Below are positions 22,225 through 35,939 of a stretch of 64,000 nt of DNA, piece after piece. Below the pieces are notes generated by a model. The model was not told the origin of the DNA and did not search any database. It worked only from the letters and a program-made list of their open reading frames with translations. This DNA comes from Elmis aenea (taxonomy: Eukaryota; Arthropoda; Insecta; Coleoptera; Elmidae), in assembly GCA_947652605.1 (NCBI GenBank), contig OX393581.1, positions 33,598,788-33,662,787 on the forward strand, in the 5' to 3' direction. The position numbers were made by a program, and so were the translations under genes. The stretch's first letter is position 1. Every line of letters starts with the position of its first letter.

Positions 22225-23789
22225 CTTTAGAGCAGAAAATTTGCAAATTATCATTGTATTAATGGTATTCTTACGGTTTAAATGTTGAGAAATGAAACTA
22301 AAATAAAAGTCGTTTATAATTTAGTGTTCATTAATGTACCGGAAAGTAGTAGGTATTTAAAATTGAATTTAACAAAGCAGCAAAATAAATTAATAAATTT
22401 ATTCGTTTTGTGTGGGCACGTTAAAAGGTCATTAAGCATTTAAAAAAATAACAAAGATGACGTATTTGGTTTGCTTAATTTTTTTTCGACTATCGCACCA
22501 ATTTTACTCTAAAATTTCGAGAAACTGTTAAATAGGAACTAAAGTATAATCAACTCGGGTAAATATTAATGAATTAACGCCATTGTATAGTTCTAGGAAT
22601 AAAAACACGAACAAACAAGAAACAATCGTCTACCTTTTTTGTCCAGGCTTTGTCGTCGTGATATATTTATTGTCAAGCAAGTTCGCGGTGGCAGTTATAA
22701 AGTTCTGTTATCACAATGAAAACGCTAATTTAATATTTTTCTATTTGTTGTTTACCTCTTGCTTATTTTAAGAAATGTTTTGCATTTAATTTAACTTACT
22801 TAAGCTTTTTTTTGTAGCATAGCCACCTGAACATCGGTTTTAAACGATTTTGAACTTAGGTTGGATAATTTTAGGCACAACCATGTTTATTTGGATTAAA
22901 ATAATTTAATCTTAAATTTCTCTGGAACAAGCTTTAGCTTAACGTAACAAATAGTTCATTTCATATTCGCTCATTGTTCGCTAGTGTGGGTGCGAAATCT
23001 AGTTTTAGTTAAATGTGGCATACGTTTTGAAGATTTATTTCAATTGAAATGAGGTTATGATGACCACCTACATGCGGTACTCCCAAGTGTTTGGAAATTT
23101 GATTGTGTCGACATGTAGTTCGCGTTCACTCGAGGTAATAAATATTTTTGCACAGAATTCGGGGACAGTTAAGTGCCTATAAATAATATTTTTATGCTTA
23201 ATTCGGCCACACTGGCCCCTCTAGTACACATTTACATATTGAACGATGCAGTACAGTTCTATAATGAACTATTGCATTTCCTGTTTACATTTTTTTAAAT
23301 ACTGAGTTTATTCTTATAATAAAATAAAACTTCCTACACGTGTTTTCGCCAGCGTCATGTGTGTCTCAGACGTAAATCATAAAAATGTTATTGCAGCGGT
23401 TCCAGTGTTTGTCGGCAGAAAATTTGACGTAAGAATTGCAATTAGAAATATAATTGAAATCTGTCAGCACACAAGAGAGTAATTTGTATTATCACCGATT
23501 CTCATGACCAAAATAATTTGCCGTGAAAACTATGATAATCGTAGATTGGTCGAATTAGGAAACGTCGACTTGACTCGCGTATGAAAAACAAATACATTAC
23601 TTCATCAAATACAAATAAATCTAAATATTTGTTGTTTAAAGTTAGTTACTTAACAGTAAAGTGAATAGTGTACAAGTTCGTGTATTAATAAGAAAATCTT
23701 GCGAATTTTAAAGCGGGAGCATCAGTTTAAATTTGACAACATTGCTAAAGAAACACATTTAAGATACCATAACCGTTTTCATCAAAACG

Positions 23790-25200
23790 AAAATAATCAG
23801 TAGTAAATATAACAAGTGCATTGAAAATTATCGATAATTTTTGGTAAATATGCCCAAATGCAAGTTGAGCCGAAAAAAACACGAGTGCACGAAGTGCACG
23901 AGTGATTTTTTCTAATTCAACTTGCATGAGTGAAGATTTGTCAAAAATATAGATTATTTGCAATGCGCGAGTTATATTTTGTCAGAAAATTTCCTTCACA
24001 TAACCTACCTGTTAAAATAAATGTATGTTATGTCAAATTTTAGAGTACTGTCAGAGTGGTGCGCTGCGCTGGTGCGTCAGGGGAGCGGTTTAACTCATAT
24101 TAAAGTAACGCTACTGGTTGCCGAAATTCGTCAAAAAATTATCAAGCCCAAAATATTTAATTTCCTCTCCTCGACCAATCACAAAGTCAGATTTCTTAGA
24201 AACGACCAATAAACGCATGGAAATCGGTTAATTGCGAAAAGGATATTTTCAGTAGTAATATAACAAGTGCATTGAAAATTATCGATAATTTTTGGTAAAT
24301 ATGCCCGAATGCAAGTTTCTGCTTCAACTTGCATGAGTGAAGATTTGTCAAAAATTATAGATTATTTGCAATGCACGAGTTATATTTTGTCAGAAAATTT
24401 CCTTCACCTAACCTATCTGTCAAATTAAAATGTTGTTTAATTTAGATAAATTAAAGTATACCTACTACTTACTGCGATTGTTATTATTAATAAATCATTT
24501 ATAACTAATTTTTAATTCAAGAATTATATTTTAATAAAAATTAATGAACCAAATAGTATTTAGGTACGTACACATAATCTGTTATGTCAAATTTTACAAG
24601 TACTGTCAGAGTGGTGTGTCAGGGGTGTGGTTTAATCTATATTAAAGTAACGTTATTGGTCGCCGACATCTGTCAAAAAAGACCAAAATACCTTATTCCC
24701 TCTCCAAATTTATATTTTCCACCAATCAAAAACTCAGATTTCTTAGAAACGACCACTAAACGCATGAAAATCTGTTAATTGCGAAAAGTAAATTATCAGT
24801 GTATGATTATGTTTATTGGCCGTTTAAAGGAAATCTGAGTTTGTTATTGGTCGAAAACGCAAATTTGACAGGAGGATCAACTCCTGGCAGAGGAATGTAA
24901 AATTATTACCGTGTAATATTGCTCCTATTGGTAGTCTCTAAAAGATTTAAGATTAATGATTGGTTGAAAACGCAAATTTGACAGGTGAAGGGAACTTTCA
25001 ATGTATGATTATGTTTATTGGTCTTTTCTAGGAAATCTGAGTTTGTTATTGGTCGAAAACGCAGATTTGACTGGAGGATCAACTCCTGGCAGAGGAATGT
25101 AAAATTATTACCGTGTAATAATGCTCCTATTGGTGGTCTCTAGAAGATTTAAGATTAGTGATTGGCTAAAAAACACAAATTTGACAGGTGTAGGAAATGT
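23790..25200. repeat. Dispersed repeat family, double copy with tandem tail
   Basis: Two left units begin AGTAATATAACAAGTGC-like at about 23799 and 24253. Each contains TATCGATAATTTTTGG and the TGCAAGTTGA/TCAACTTGCA hairpin words (eroded in the second). The tail unit (AATTTGACAGGAGGATCAA through GATTTAAGATTA) is duplicated in tandem at about 24800-24995 and 24997-25200. Single copies lie at 43713 and 50905. Non-coding. Confidence 0.75.
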
Positions 25201-25583
25201 TCAGAGAACGATCCTGGTTGTTAATAGAACTTTTTTATTGTACCTATCCTACGAGTGTAATAGTTTTGTTAACTTTTGGTTAAGTCCATTTGATTGCTTT
25301 TCCGACGTTTAATGTATTACTTCGTATAAGCTTCACCTTTAATTTTGTTGCAATTGGCTAGGACATGTTTTCTGATATAAATACTTATGTATTACTGGAT
25401 TGTATTATTCATGATAAGATATTGTAAAAAAACATTTCAAGTAAGTCTCGAAAATAGCAAGATAAATAGAGTAGGTACGAAAGTGAACAAGTTATCAATG
25501 TCTTGTCTGTACCGACGCAATTACTATTTTGGTAATACCCCATTAAGAACCACAAAGAGCTATGAAAATCATAGACTGGGAAG

Positions 25584-26478
25584 TAAGGTTTCTCATATTT
25601 GACATTTTTGCTTGTCCCGGGATTCGGAGAACAAATCGGCCTTCTTCCCGGGATGTCCCGGGATCCCGGAACCAAATAAATTAAGTCAATATTTTAAAAT
25701 AAATAACCCAGAAACGGAAGGAGAGGTTTATCACTTGAAAACAACTCCAAGCCATATAAGTAATACATTTGGCTCCATAACTATTATAAGTAAATAATAA
25801 ACTAATGTTGGTGAGAGAAACATACATTACAAAAATATTACCTTACCATTGCAATATCATTTGTATAAACATTTGACATAATTTTTACAATGAATTTTTG
25901 TAATATGATTTAAGAAAACAAAGTTGATCTATGCTTCTTCGGTCACTTAGTAATATTCTTAATTTATTAACAAGTTTTCCCTTATAAAATGCTTTCTCAG
26001 CTTCTATTGATATAGGCGGAATTGTTTTAAGAGCATTTAGCAGAAAAGAGATATCGTTTTTATCAGTAAAATTTCATTTATAAGCTACACGTATTTTGCT
26101 TCGCATTACCAGACTACAAAAAAATAGAGCGGTAAACGTATTTTGATAATATAAACTTTGTCATGAAGACCGGACTTCTTGACGCATACTATGTATGGGT
26201 GTACATAATCTGTTGTTCCAAAGCCGAAAAACAATTTTTTAAATAAGAATAAAGTTTTTTTTTCTAATTTAATGTTAGTTAAGATATTTTTAATACTTTC
26301 CGATATTTATGATATTGATGAAATTATCATAATATTATAAAAATTTAACACAAAATAAACGAAAATAACCGATTTTAAATATCCCGGGATTTCTCGGGAC
26401 AATTAGTAGGTATTTCCGGAGAAATATAAAATAGGTTAAAATGGACCGGGATCCCGGGTTCCCGGGAGAGAAACCCTA
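25584..26478. mobile_element. hAT element with exact duplication CTGGGAAG, inserted in a LINE
   Basis: The termini TAAGGTTTCTC and GAGAAACCCTA are flanked by CTGGGAAG (25576-25583, 26479-26486). CCCGGGA words cluster at both ends. The sequence to the right continues as a LINE reverse-transcriptase remnant. Confidence 0.85.
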
Positions 26479-26486
26479 CTGGGAAG

Positions 26487-27140
26487 CAAGTAAAGTCGGT
26501 ATAGAAAGAAATGCAGAAAAAGCAAAGTATATTCAAGTTAACACAGAATTCGCAGAAGGTGGGAGATTTGCTTGGAAATAAACAGGAAGATGAAAATGTT
26601 CGTATAGTTTACATATGAAATGAAAGCGAGAATATTGAAGGATGATCGATGCGCAGGAGAGTATTAAGCAATTTATTAAGATCCAAAGGTATCTATGCAA
26701 AAAGGCTAAGTTACAGATGTATAGAACATTGTTGAAACCAAGGATGACCTATGAATGCGAGAAATGGCTGATGAATAAGACAGATGCAGACGAACTAGAT
26801 ATCTGGGAACGAAAAATGCCTAGGAAAATAATTGGAGGAAAGAAGGAAAGCGATGTATGGAAGAGAAGAAACAATCAAGAGTTGTATGGAAAAAAACACT
26901 TATAGTATAAGGGCACAACGGATGATATGGCTAGGCAATGTATTGTAAAATGAGAGAATTTGACCGAACAGTAAAAAAAATACTACTTACACTTAAAACC
27001 GATCTTAACGAGAAACGGTCGCCCATCAACAAAATGACGAAAGATTTTGATGAGAAAGGGATAAGATACCAGAAGGTCAAGGCAAAAAACTTTCGGAATG
27101 GAAAAGAACCACTCAGCCATGGGCCTAAAAAGCATGTTAA
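26487..27140 (+). pseudogene. Non-LTR retrotransposon, C-terminal reverse transcriptase region
   Basis: Successive plus-strand frames give the order typical of insect LINE ORF2 after the catalytic palm. First comes a KVGIERNAEKAKYI-like thumb segment, then KLQMYRTLLKPRMTYECEKW (family: YKTLIRPVxTYGSETW), then IWERKMPRKIIGG (family: FERKILRKIFG). Further on, across a frame change near 26905, comes QRMIWLGN. The catalytic YxDD motif is not present, and stops and shifts separate the blocks. The clade (RTE, Jockey or related) cannot be set from this piece. A hAT insertion separates it from whatever lay upstream. Confidence 0.75.
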
Positions 27141-28266
27141 AGCTTTTTATACAAATTTTGTTATGTATTGCAAAAAAATAAAATTTTTACTGATTAAATT
27201 TGTACTTTTTAACTTGGGTTTTTATGTAATTTGTTTCTGATAACTTTTACTAAAACCAACTCAGTTTGGTTTCATTCGATCGGTTGCATTCAACCTGCGT
27301 TATTGTGATCATCTCCCAATTAATATTTAAGGCCATATCTTGCATGTAATATTTTATAAAAATTGCTGGCCCCGGGTATCTGTATCATTAAAGTGTTTAT
27401 TAAACTCAACAACCTAAAACTTTATTGTTAATATTTCCTAATTGTGTTACTACTCTAACCGCAATAAATCCACGTCAATATATCGATTTAGAACAGTAAC
27501 GAACTTATCCACACATCATCGCTATTGTAATTGAATGTTAAATAAACACTTTTCCTAATGTAAATACAAATATTTGTCCTCATTTAAACCGATATGGAAT
27601 CGATCTTTTATAAACACGCTTTAATTATTATATTTACTTTGCTGCCTACCTGACCATGTCTCATTACAGACAATAATATAGCGACATACCTTCACCGATA
27701 ATATATTAATTATGTATGTTTGCTGTATGTAGGAAAATAATGACCTGATTACGAACGTTGTATTACTTAATTAAAACCACAAAAAATGCATTTAAATATT
27801 TCTTTCATTATGGTTTATAAAAAAGTGTAGATAGCAAAATAATGGTATTGTTTTTTAAGAAATTGCAATCATATTACTCATGGCATTTTCAATAATCGTT
27901 GTCTAGATATTAAAATGCAACTGCAACTCGTGAATTCATAAAAATGCAAGCTCGTGAATAGATCAAGATTATTTTGCGGTAATCTTACACTTGATCACAT
28001 ACTTTTGTATATAATTGTGTGTAAATAAATACGGTACTTTACCATAATTTTATTTATGTATCATTAAATTTAATATCGCTAGCTATTGTTCATTTGAAAA
28101 TAGCCAATAAGATTAATAATTGTTTTGTAAAAGCAACTCATCTAAAGTAAAACCTTTCCTGAATCTAAAAATTATTTACCCGTGTAGTACAAAACAAAAC
28201 TGGAGAAAGAGGAGTTTTTGCAAACCACAAATAACTTTTCTTAGATGTTTTTATAGCTCTTGGATG

Positions 28267-29473
28267 CAGGGTTGATAAAAATCATGATTTTTTTAAAAAA
28301 ATCAAAAAAATCGATTTATTTGATTTAAATCAGATTTTTTTCATTTAAATCAAATGTACCATATTATCGAATTTAGTGAGATATTCACATGCTATTTCTG
28401 TTTTGTACTAATATATTTAATAACCAATACTTATATTTATTCAGTGGTGAATTTTTGTCAAAATGAAAAATGAAATATAATGATTAAGAATTTTGAATTT
28501 TTTTTATATGTACAGGGTGAGTCATTAGTGCGGGATCGGTGGATTGTGGCTAAACGGCTTGAGATATGAAGTTGAATCAAATGCTATTTCATACAGTTTT
28601 TTCTAAACAACACAATAAAAATATTTTCAAATATACAGGGTGAGTCACCTATCTGGAACTAATAGCAACTTTTATATTTCAAATACAACACCCAATTTTT
28701 TATTTAATATTTTTGACCGCCTTAATTTTAGCTTTGCATCAATATAAAATACTAGTACAGGTTTTTATACGGCGTTGTAAAAAAAAATAATTTTCTAAAT
28801 TATTCAAGGTTGTAAGTCTTTATTTAAAAAATTCTCCTGAAGTTATTTTAAAGTACAGAGTTTTAATTTGGTATGGGCATGCAGAAAAAAATTCTCTGTT
28901 CGCTCGATATGAAAAAATTTGAATCACACATACAGGAGTGTTTATAAATAGGTGGCAACTTCCATGATTTTCAAAAGCTCGTAACTCGATTTTTTCAAAT
29001 GCGAACCCCTGTATTTTTTTATGTCATCGAATTCGTCTTTAAAAGAGCGTCATATTTTGTTAAGTATGTCCTATACCCAACACTCATACTTTTCGAGATA
29101 TTCGACATTTTTCTTCAAATCGTTATTGAAGCAATATAGTGCCGTGGAAATTGAAAAAACTGACTGTTCACTTCGCTAATGTCAAAAACTTGTCATTTAT
29201 TTTTTGAATTATTGCATTTCCACATTGAATATTACATTACAAGAGCAAATTGATATGGTTTATTCACCATTTCGTGTCTTTAATTACTAATAGTAATACA
29301 ATTTTGTTTTATTATAAATATTATACTGTATCTACTCATATAATCTGTAATTTAAATTGATTTTTTTTTTAATCACTTGATTTAAATCAATGATTATTTT
29401 TTTTAAATCACTTGATTTAAATCATGATTTAAATCGCGATTTAAATCAATTGATTTAAATCTGCTCAACCCTG
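28267..29473. mobile_element. hAT element with ATTTAAATCA-rich ends, duplication CTTGGATG
   Basis: The ends CAGGGTTGA and TCAACCCTG are flanked by exact CTTGGATG (28259-28266, 29474-29481). Both ends carry repeated GATTTAAATCA words. The interior holds two CAGGGTGAGTCA ends (about 28516 and 28637), scraps of a Tc1/mariner-type family that inserted later. No transposase seen. Confidence 0.85.
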
Positions 29474-29481
29474 CTTGGATG

Positions 29482-32400
29482 TAATTTTTAGACTAAATTA
29501 ATTTGTTAAAAAGAAAATGCAACATATACGTTTTATAAACATTTTACTTTTTTTTGCCATATCGTGAAGATGTCACCGTACGAATTACGAAACGTAGCAA
29601 CAAACGTTCAACGCGTCATTATCCGTAAACCAAGCCAAGCTATAACATTAACTTCTTTAATAATAATTCACTAAAACCACGAAACCAATATGGCAGAAAT
29701 GTGATATCGAAAAGAAAATTCATGTGTACATATTTAAAATCTGTTTCCGAATTACAGGATTACAGCCCAATTGGCAAATTAGGGTATTGTTAAACATGTT
29801 CTCGCAGCTTATTTGTTTTTCATTTGTAAGTACATAAGTGGATTACATTTACATGTATAGTGGAACCTTGATTGTTCCTCGGATAATTATTGTTTTCCTG
29901 TATATGTCGTTTACTTTATACAGTACCGAACAAATTATATATAAAACAAGTAAAAATAGATCACACCGATCTTTCCCCTAATAATCGTTTTACCGCATTA
30001 TACGTTTGGAATATCTCAACTTTATAACTATTTGGCTGTATCGTTCGTTTTTTTCAAAACAAAAGAACCATATTGCATGGAATAATAGAAATGATTACGG
30101 GTTACGAGTTCTCATATAATTATGGATACTAAACTGAATAAAATGGCCTATCCGACCGAATTTGCAAACATTTTGATTACCGCATCTGTCGTTTTCCCGC
30201 ATTTATAGTTTTGTTTAAACGGTCTCATCGAAAACGGTTGATAGGGATTTTATTTTTTTTTTTTGTTTAAAGTTCTACGTCAGATTTATTGCTTAATTTG
30301 AAAGCAACTAATAATTAAAGTCAATAACAATTAGAATTTTCGTCCAGAAAAATAATAATTTAACGACATAAAACCGAAAAATATTGTACAATTCATTGAC
30401 TCTTTTTATCAAAACCCGATCAATTGTTCCTTCTTTGACAAAAACAGTGATTAATTGTTGTTAAATGAACACAACACCATGCTATCTCACAATTTAGAAT
30501 CACAAATATCAATCTTTTGTCTTAGTCACAGCTAACAATACGTAGCTAACAGTTGTGAAAAACACGTGACATTAGTGTAGTATTTTATATTGCTTAAGAA
30601 AAAGGGACGAATAACATAACTGCATAACATTTAAAATAGTTTTTTTTTAAACTTACTTTAACCGACTCTATAAATCACGGAAGTCATTAAAACATTATTG
30701 CATTACTGCGTAAGTAATTTTAACAATTGTGTACGTAGGTACTTAACCTATACTATAAGTTACTTATAAGATAGTGCAATCTAAATTCCAAAGTTTTTTG
30801 TCTAGCTTAGTTGTATTTTATAAAAATGTATTCTACAATAATTGTTGTACAGTAGTGTAAATATAAACATTTGCTAAGACTTATCGTCCGTCATTTACTT
30901 GGCTTTATCTATAAACCAAGCTTTTATATAAGGTAAACATTATTAAAAGCAATTAAGTATTTGAACTATTATAAGACGTTTGAACTCGAAGACAACCGAT
31001 TTTTTTCTTTTGTTCGCAACTTTTAACTGAAACGAAATATGTACTTAAATTAAAATAATGGTTCATCATTATTGTTCCTTTACTACTATTAATCGTGGGA
31101 CCACCGATGGGACTTGTAGTTTAGCGACAGATTTTTAGTTCTATTTCATTTTAGTTCTCCAATCATAAAAAAGAGAGTAAGTTTTTCATATTGCTTAAGG
31201 AGTACACATTTATACTTAAATCACTGCCGTTCAAATACATATATCTAGAAAAAAATATAACGAAAAAAAAAACAAATCTGTTTGTATTGCGTTCAAACAC
31301 AAAAAATGCTAATAAAAAAAACTCTTACTCAAAAAGGTTTCTCTGTCTATTAAACAAATATTATTTTCCTATAAACTAAAACCAACTTTTAAACAGACCA
31401 CAGCAGATATATCTTTTTCAACACAGAACATTGTGAAACATGTCCACAATAAAAATAATCTCTTAAGAGATATTGTTTTGCAATAAATTTAAGTGTCGTT
31501 TGTTGTTTTTCAAATAAAGTATAACTAATACTCAATTAATGCCAATTACCTTATCTTTGACACACTTACAAATGAATAAAGTTTTAAGCAATAGCAATTT
31601 TCACTTTCCCTCGTCAGCTTTTAAATGCGACCGGGCTGTTATATAACTAATTTCCCTATATTTTTCAATGACTTGTAAAGCAGCCAGTGAAACTTTTTAG
31701 GTATGGGCGCACTAAAAATCGCACAAAGTTAATTTCAAATATGCCAGACACACTCTCCGATATTTATGAAAAAATTGTCACATGAGTGACTTCGATTTCA
31801 GTTTAATGTCAGAAGTTGAACATCTCCGTGAGTGATTATTTCAAGCCGTTGCTTCCAAATCAAAACACAATATTTTTTGTCGTATTGCATCTGATTTGGC
31901 AATATATTGTTTCTAATCATCCAACTCTCACGACTAGATGTAAGAAATTGTGACTTTTAAAAATGGCGTTGGTGATTATTTTCAAGCGAAACACTAATAT
32001 TATACGAAGTTAATGGTAAGGAATTTTGCAGAAATAAAGAAATCGAAATTAACTTTTAGATATGCTTGCCTTGTGTATTGCCGAAAATTGTGTTTTCTTT
32101 TGGCAATTAGATAAAAACGAACAATTTGGGAAATTAAGTAAAATGGCAAAATTTTGCACCATTATTAATATTAAACATTTTTAATCAAAATGCGATAGTC
32201 ACTTTCACTATTCTATAACTCAGTTCAGTCATTTTCTTAGAATCTATACATATACGCTAACAAATTTATCTTTTAATGTACCAGTTCATGTCTTTTAATA
32301 ATTTATTTGTTTTTATACCTGTATCTCAAATCCAGTCGTTTTTTTCCTTTTTCACATTACCATAAAGTCTGCAGTTTCGATATGTGTAACACTGACATTC

Positions 32401-33714
32401 ACACATAAGTTATAATCAAGATTCTCGATCTTGCCAGCTTCAACCTAACTTTTTTTCGGTAATAAATTGAAATATATTCGTCAGTTGTTACACCTCCTTC
32501 TGGTGTTTCTTGAGGTTTTTATCCGCTTGTCAACAAAATAGAGTGGCCGAAGACATCTCTCACAATCTAGCGAAGGGTCGAAGACGACAGCAGAAATATC
32601 CATTAATCAACAAACGACGAGTAAAGTGGAAATGTAAGAATAAATTTTGCACTGAATTGTACAGTCATAAATAAAAACATTTTCCAAAATTGAAGAAGTG
32701 TTTCGTTTACTTCAGGTCTGTAAGTTTCATTTCATAGCGAGGAATTGCTTTTCCTGTAATATTTACTATATACATAAATAAAGAATAGCATCTAATAAAA
32801 CACTTTTGAGTACATTAAACAAAAATCTTTTTAATAAAATTGCACTTACTTACGTTATAACCAGAGTCGCTGAATCGTGTTGATTGTCTAATTGCTAATT
32901 TAAGCCGTCCAATTATAGGCAAAAATTGATATATTTCAACATTATTTTTTGAATTCAGTTCTCGCTAATGTCACATTGATAAATAAAAAATGTGTATATG
33001 GATCTTAAGTTTAGTAATTTTTAAGTTCGACCATCGTTGTATTAATTTCCAAAATTCTATGATTGTGGATCTAGTTTTATCTTAAGTTGTTTTAAAACAA
33101 ACGACACTTATTATTAATGCTTTTTAAGCTACGTCAAAAGTTATATACTTATTTATCATATGTATAAATTAACCTTTGATCTTTAATGATTTTCAAAAAA
33201 TAATCTTAATATTTACCTAAAGGTAGGGAAAAATTCTTTAGGAACCACACTTCTAAAAATGTATTTTTAACCTACTTACAAGCTGTATGACAATGAATTA
33301 TCTACAAAGTTTATGTGCGTGTAATTTTGCATATCATAAAAGTAATTTGTGGTTTACATGATTTTACGTACAGAATAATAATGGCCGAAGTAACATAGTA
33401 GCTTTTTAGGGGCGAACTATTAATTTTTTCATTATTTAAGGTTTGCTTTGTTATACTTCAAGAAAATAGGTTTGCATTTGCACTGATTTCCATTTAAACA
33501 ATTTTTTTGGATAAACTTTCTTGATATACCGAACTATACATCTTTGTATTTCGCACTCAAAAAACAATTGAGTAATTATGCAAAACTATTAATTGTACTT
33601 AATTTTATGTTTATTCTAACCTTTTCTAACAGCAGTTTTTTTTTTGTATTTAAAACTAGTTTCAGGGCAAAACTTGCCATTCTAAAATCAGCTAACAAGG
33701 GAAGATCACGATAT
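29482..33714. other. Intronic, nothing recognised
   Basis: A 4.2-kb AT-rich stretch without a bounded element. A mildly GC-richer patch at about 32520-32640 has no clear splice signals or recognisable peptide. Confidence 0.4.
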
Positions 33715-34384
33715 GTTGTAGCTAGAATCTGATCCAGGCTGTGTTTATTGCATCAAGAACATCAAAACTAAATGTTATGCAGAGTTATACGTGCCACTGG
33801 CCATTTCCTTCGAAAAAATAAGGGAAAAACTTAAAGGTTGAATAATAAAAGTAATTTTTGCGATAGCGTTGGCCATGAAACCGTCGGAGATAAAATCGAA
33901 ATTCTTCTATTTACCGATTCGCGCATCCTTTATAAGTAAAATGGTGTAAAGTTTTTGAAAAAAAATTTAACGGTTCCGAAGAAAAACGCGAAAAACGAGG
34001 CCCTTGAAAAAACTGTTTCCCCATGTTAAATGCCTATGCAAATGCAAGTCGCATAGATTTAGCTATTCAACTTCACAAATCATAGCGCTTTTGCAGGGGT
34101 TTCGTTTTTGACGTTTTTTTTTCGGAACCGTTCAAGATTTTTTTAAAAACTTTGCACCATTTTACTTGCAAACGATGTGCGAATTGGTGAATAGAAGAAT
34201 TTCGATTTTATCTCTGACGATTTCATGCCAACGCGATCGCAAAAATTACTGTTATTATTTAACTTTTCAGTTTTTCCCCTATTTTTTCGAAGGAAATGGC
34301 CAGTAGCACGTATAACTCTGGAAAACATTTAGTTTTGATGTTCTTGATGCGATAAACACAGCCTTGATCAGATTCTAGCGACAA
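33715..34384. repeat. Foldback element with about 265-bp arms
   Basis: 33715-33980 and about 34115-34384 are inverted copies sharing GCTAGAATCTGATC, GGCCATTTCCTTCGAA, AAATCGAAATTCTTCTATT and CGGAACCGTT-type words, with moderate divergence. The central spacer is about 135 bp. No target duplication is clear. An open frame at 34143..34328 is within the arm and not a gene. Confidence 0.75.
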
Positions 34385-35031
34385 TAATTGTGTTCCGTTA
34401 CTATCAGCCTTAAATAAAACTGGGTTTAGTTAAAACCAAAGTTACCAAATAACCCGCCAAAAAAATAATACTTTATTTGCTTACATAATTATAGTTCTGG
34501 TATTGCATATATATTTTTTTAACTAAATTCTGTTTGTAAACGCCCCCGTCTCGTGAAACGTATTTGTGAAGATTATTGTTTACAAATGGGTAATGTATTG
34601 CTCTGTGTGTATTCGGTCTATCACTTTATCCACTAAGCGTTTTGCTAATGCTGGAATTATTCAGCTATAAGCTTTACTGATTAAATTTTAATGGATAAAC
34701 TAAACCATCGAATATATTCTATGTAGTAGCGCTGGTAACACGCGTAAATTATCGATTTGTAGTTAGTAAAAATCGGGGTTAACTGTGGACTAAATATTAA
34801 AACTGCTAAATTGTTTCTCATCGGTTATTTAAAAATAAATTGAAATAAATAGTTAATATTGCTGTAAACTCTAAGGGTAGATATTAATTTGTCAAAGTAG
34901 ACTGCGGAAACATGCTTTTAAAAGTCTGATATATACCAGCAATTTGTGGGTTGTCTTTGATCATATGCTTTCCTGGCACAGACCAAACAAATTGAGTTCC
35001 GTTCGATAATCTCGACTTTTGCGAGTGGAAC
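34385..35031. other. Intronic, nothing recognised
   Basis: AT-rich sequence between two foldbacks; no feature seen. Confidence 0.35.
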
Positions 35032-35169
35032 AATAGTATATTATATACCAAGGTAGAGAAGTCAACTATTATAGCCTGAGGGCTCAGATTAGATCACGAG
35101 GCGCGAAGCGCCGAGGGATCTAAGGGCCCGAAGGCTATAAGACTTCTCTACCGTGGTGTATATACTATT
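35032..35169. repeat. Palindromic repeat with GGCGCGAAGCGCC centre
   Basis: Outer words AATAGTATAT/ATATACTATT and GGTAGAGAAGTC/GACTTCTCTACC are inverted around the self-complementary centre GGCGCGAAGCGCC. A related inverted pair CACTACTAGTAA/TTACTAGTAGTG at about 35174 and 35712 suggests a larger composite to about 35730. Confidence 0.6.
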
Positions 35170-35939
35170 TTTTTCACTACTAGTAAGACAAACCCATTTA
35201 TGTTATGTACGCACTTTCTAACCTAAAATATAAAAAGTTAAGTACCTATCTATTCTATAGAAATATTGAATCTGCGTGTTACTGATCTTGCTAAATCACT
35301 ATTGTTATTAAAAAACATTGTTTTTAAGCGATGGTTTCATCTAAAATACTGACATTAAAATTTTTCTCTTTTTTACGTTGTGTCAATCGACGGTGTGGAT
35401 ATTGACAACCGTCATTTATTACGGCGCGAAAGTCGTGTTATTTAAATACACCAAAGTTTTTAAAATTAAATTAATTTATTTAAACAACGTTTTAAATGCT
35501 AAAATACCAATAAAGAGAATTTCTCCATCATACTAAATCGTCCTATAATTTTTTTTTCTTTAAAACTACAACAGCATTATCAAAAAATATAAATTTGTTC
35601 ATTATTCACCAGTGGTTAATAATGAAAAATTGTTTACCTGTAACCATGCATAGGTAGAGAAATTGAATTTCCCGGCATTCTAATATACGTCATAATGCTA
35701 CGCTATATTACTAGTAGTGAAAAAAATTAATTTCTTACTAAATAAAAAATACACTTTCTTTTTTTTCATTTTATGTGTAATAAATTGTACTTGCTATATG
35801 CGTTTAATTAATTGCAAATGAAGATGTAAAAAATGGTTTAGGAAATGAAAAAGTTCCGGTCCTAAAAATATTTCTGACGAAATTCGAATGTTTTACGGAG
35901 TATCTCGGTTTCCGTAGTAGTTAGCGAAATTTTATATCA

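Noticed and set aside
23745..23963. Recurring minus-strand peptide containing QLAFGHIYQKLSIIFNAL (also at 43608..43853 and 50842..51054)
   Set aside because: The shared peptide follows the dispersed DNA repeat; starts and ends differ between copies and nothing suggests selection on protein.
26938..27240. 100-codon plus-strand frame as an independent gene
   Set aside because: Its start continues the LINE C-terminal tail after a frame change, and its end is AT-rich low-complexity sequence.
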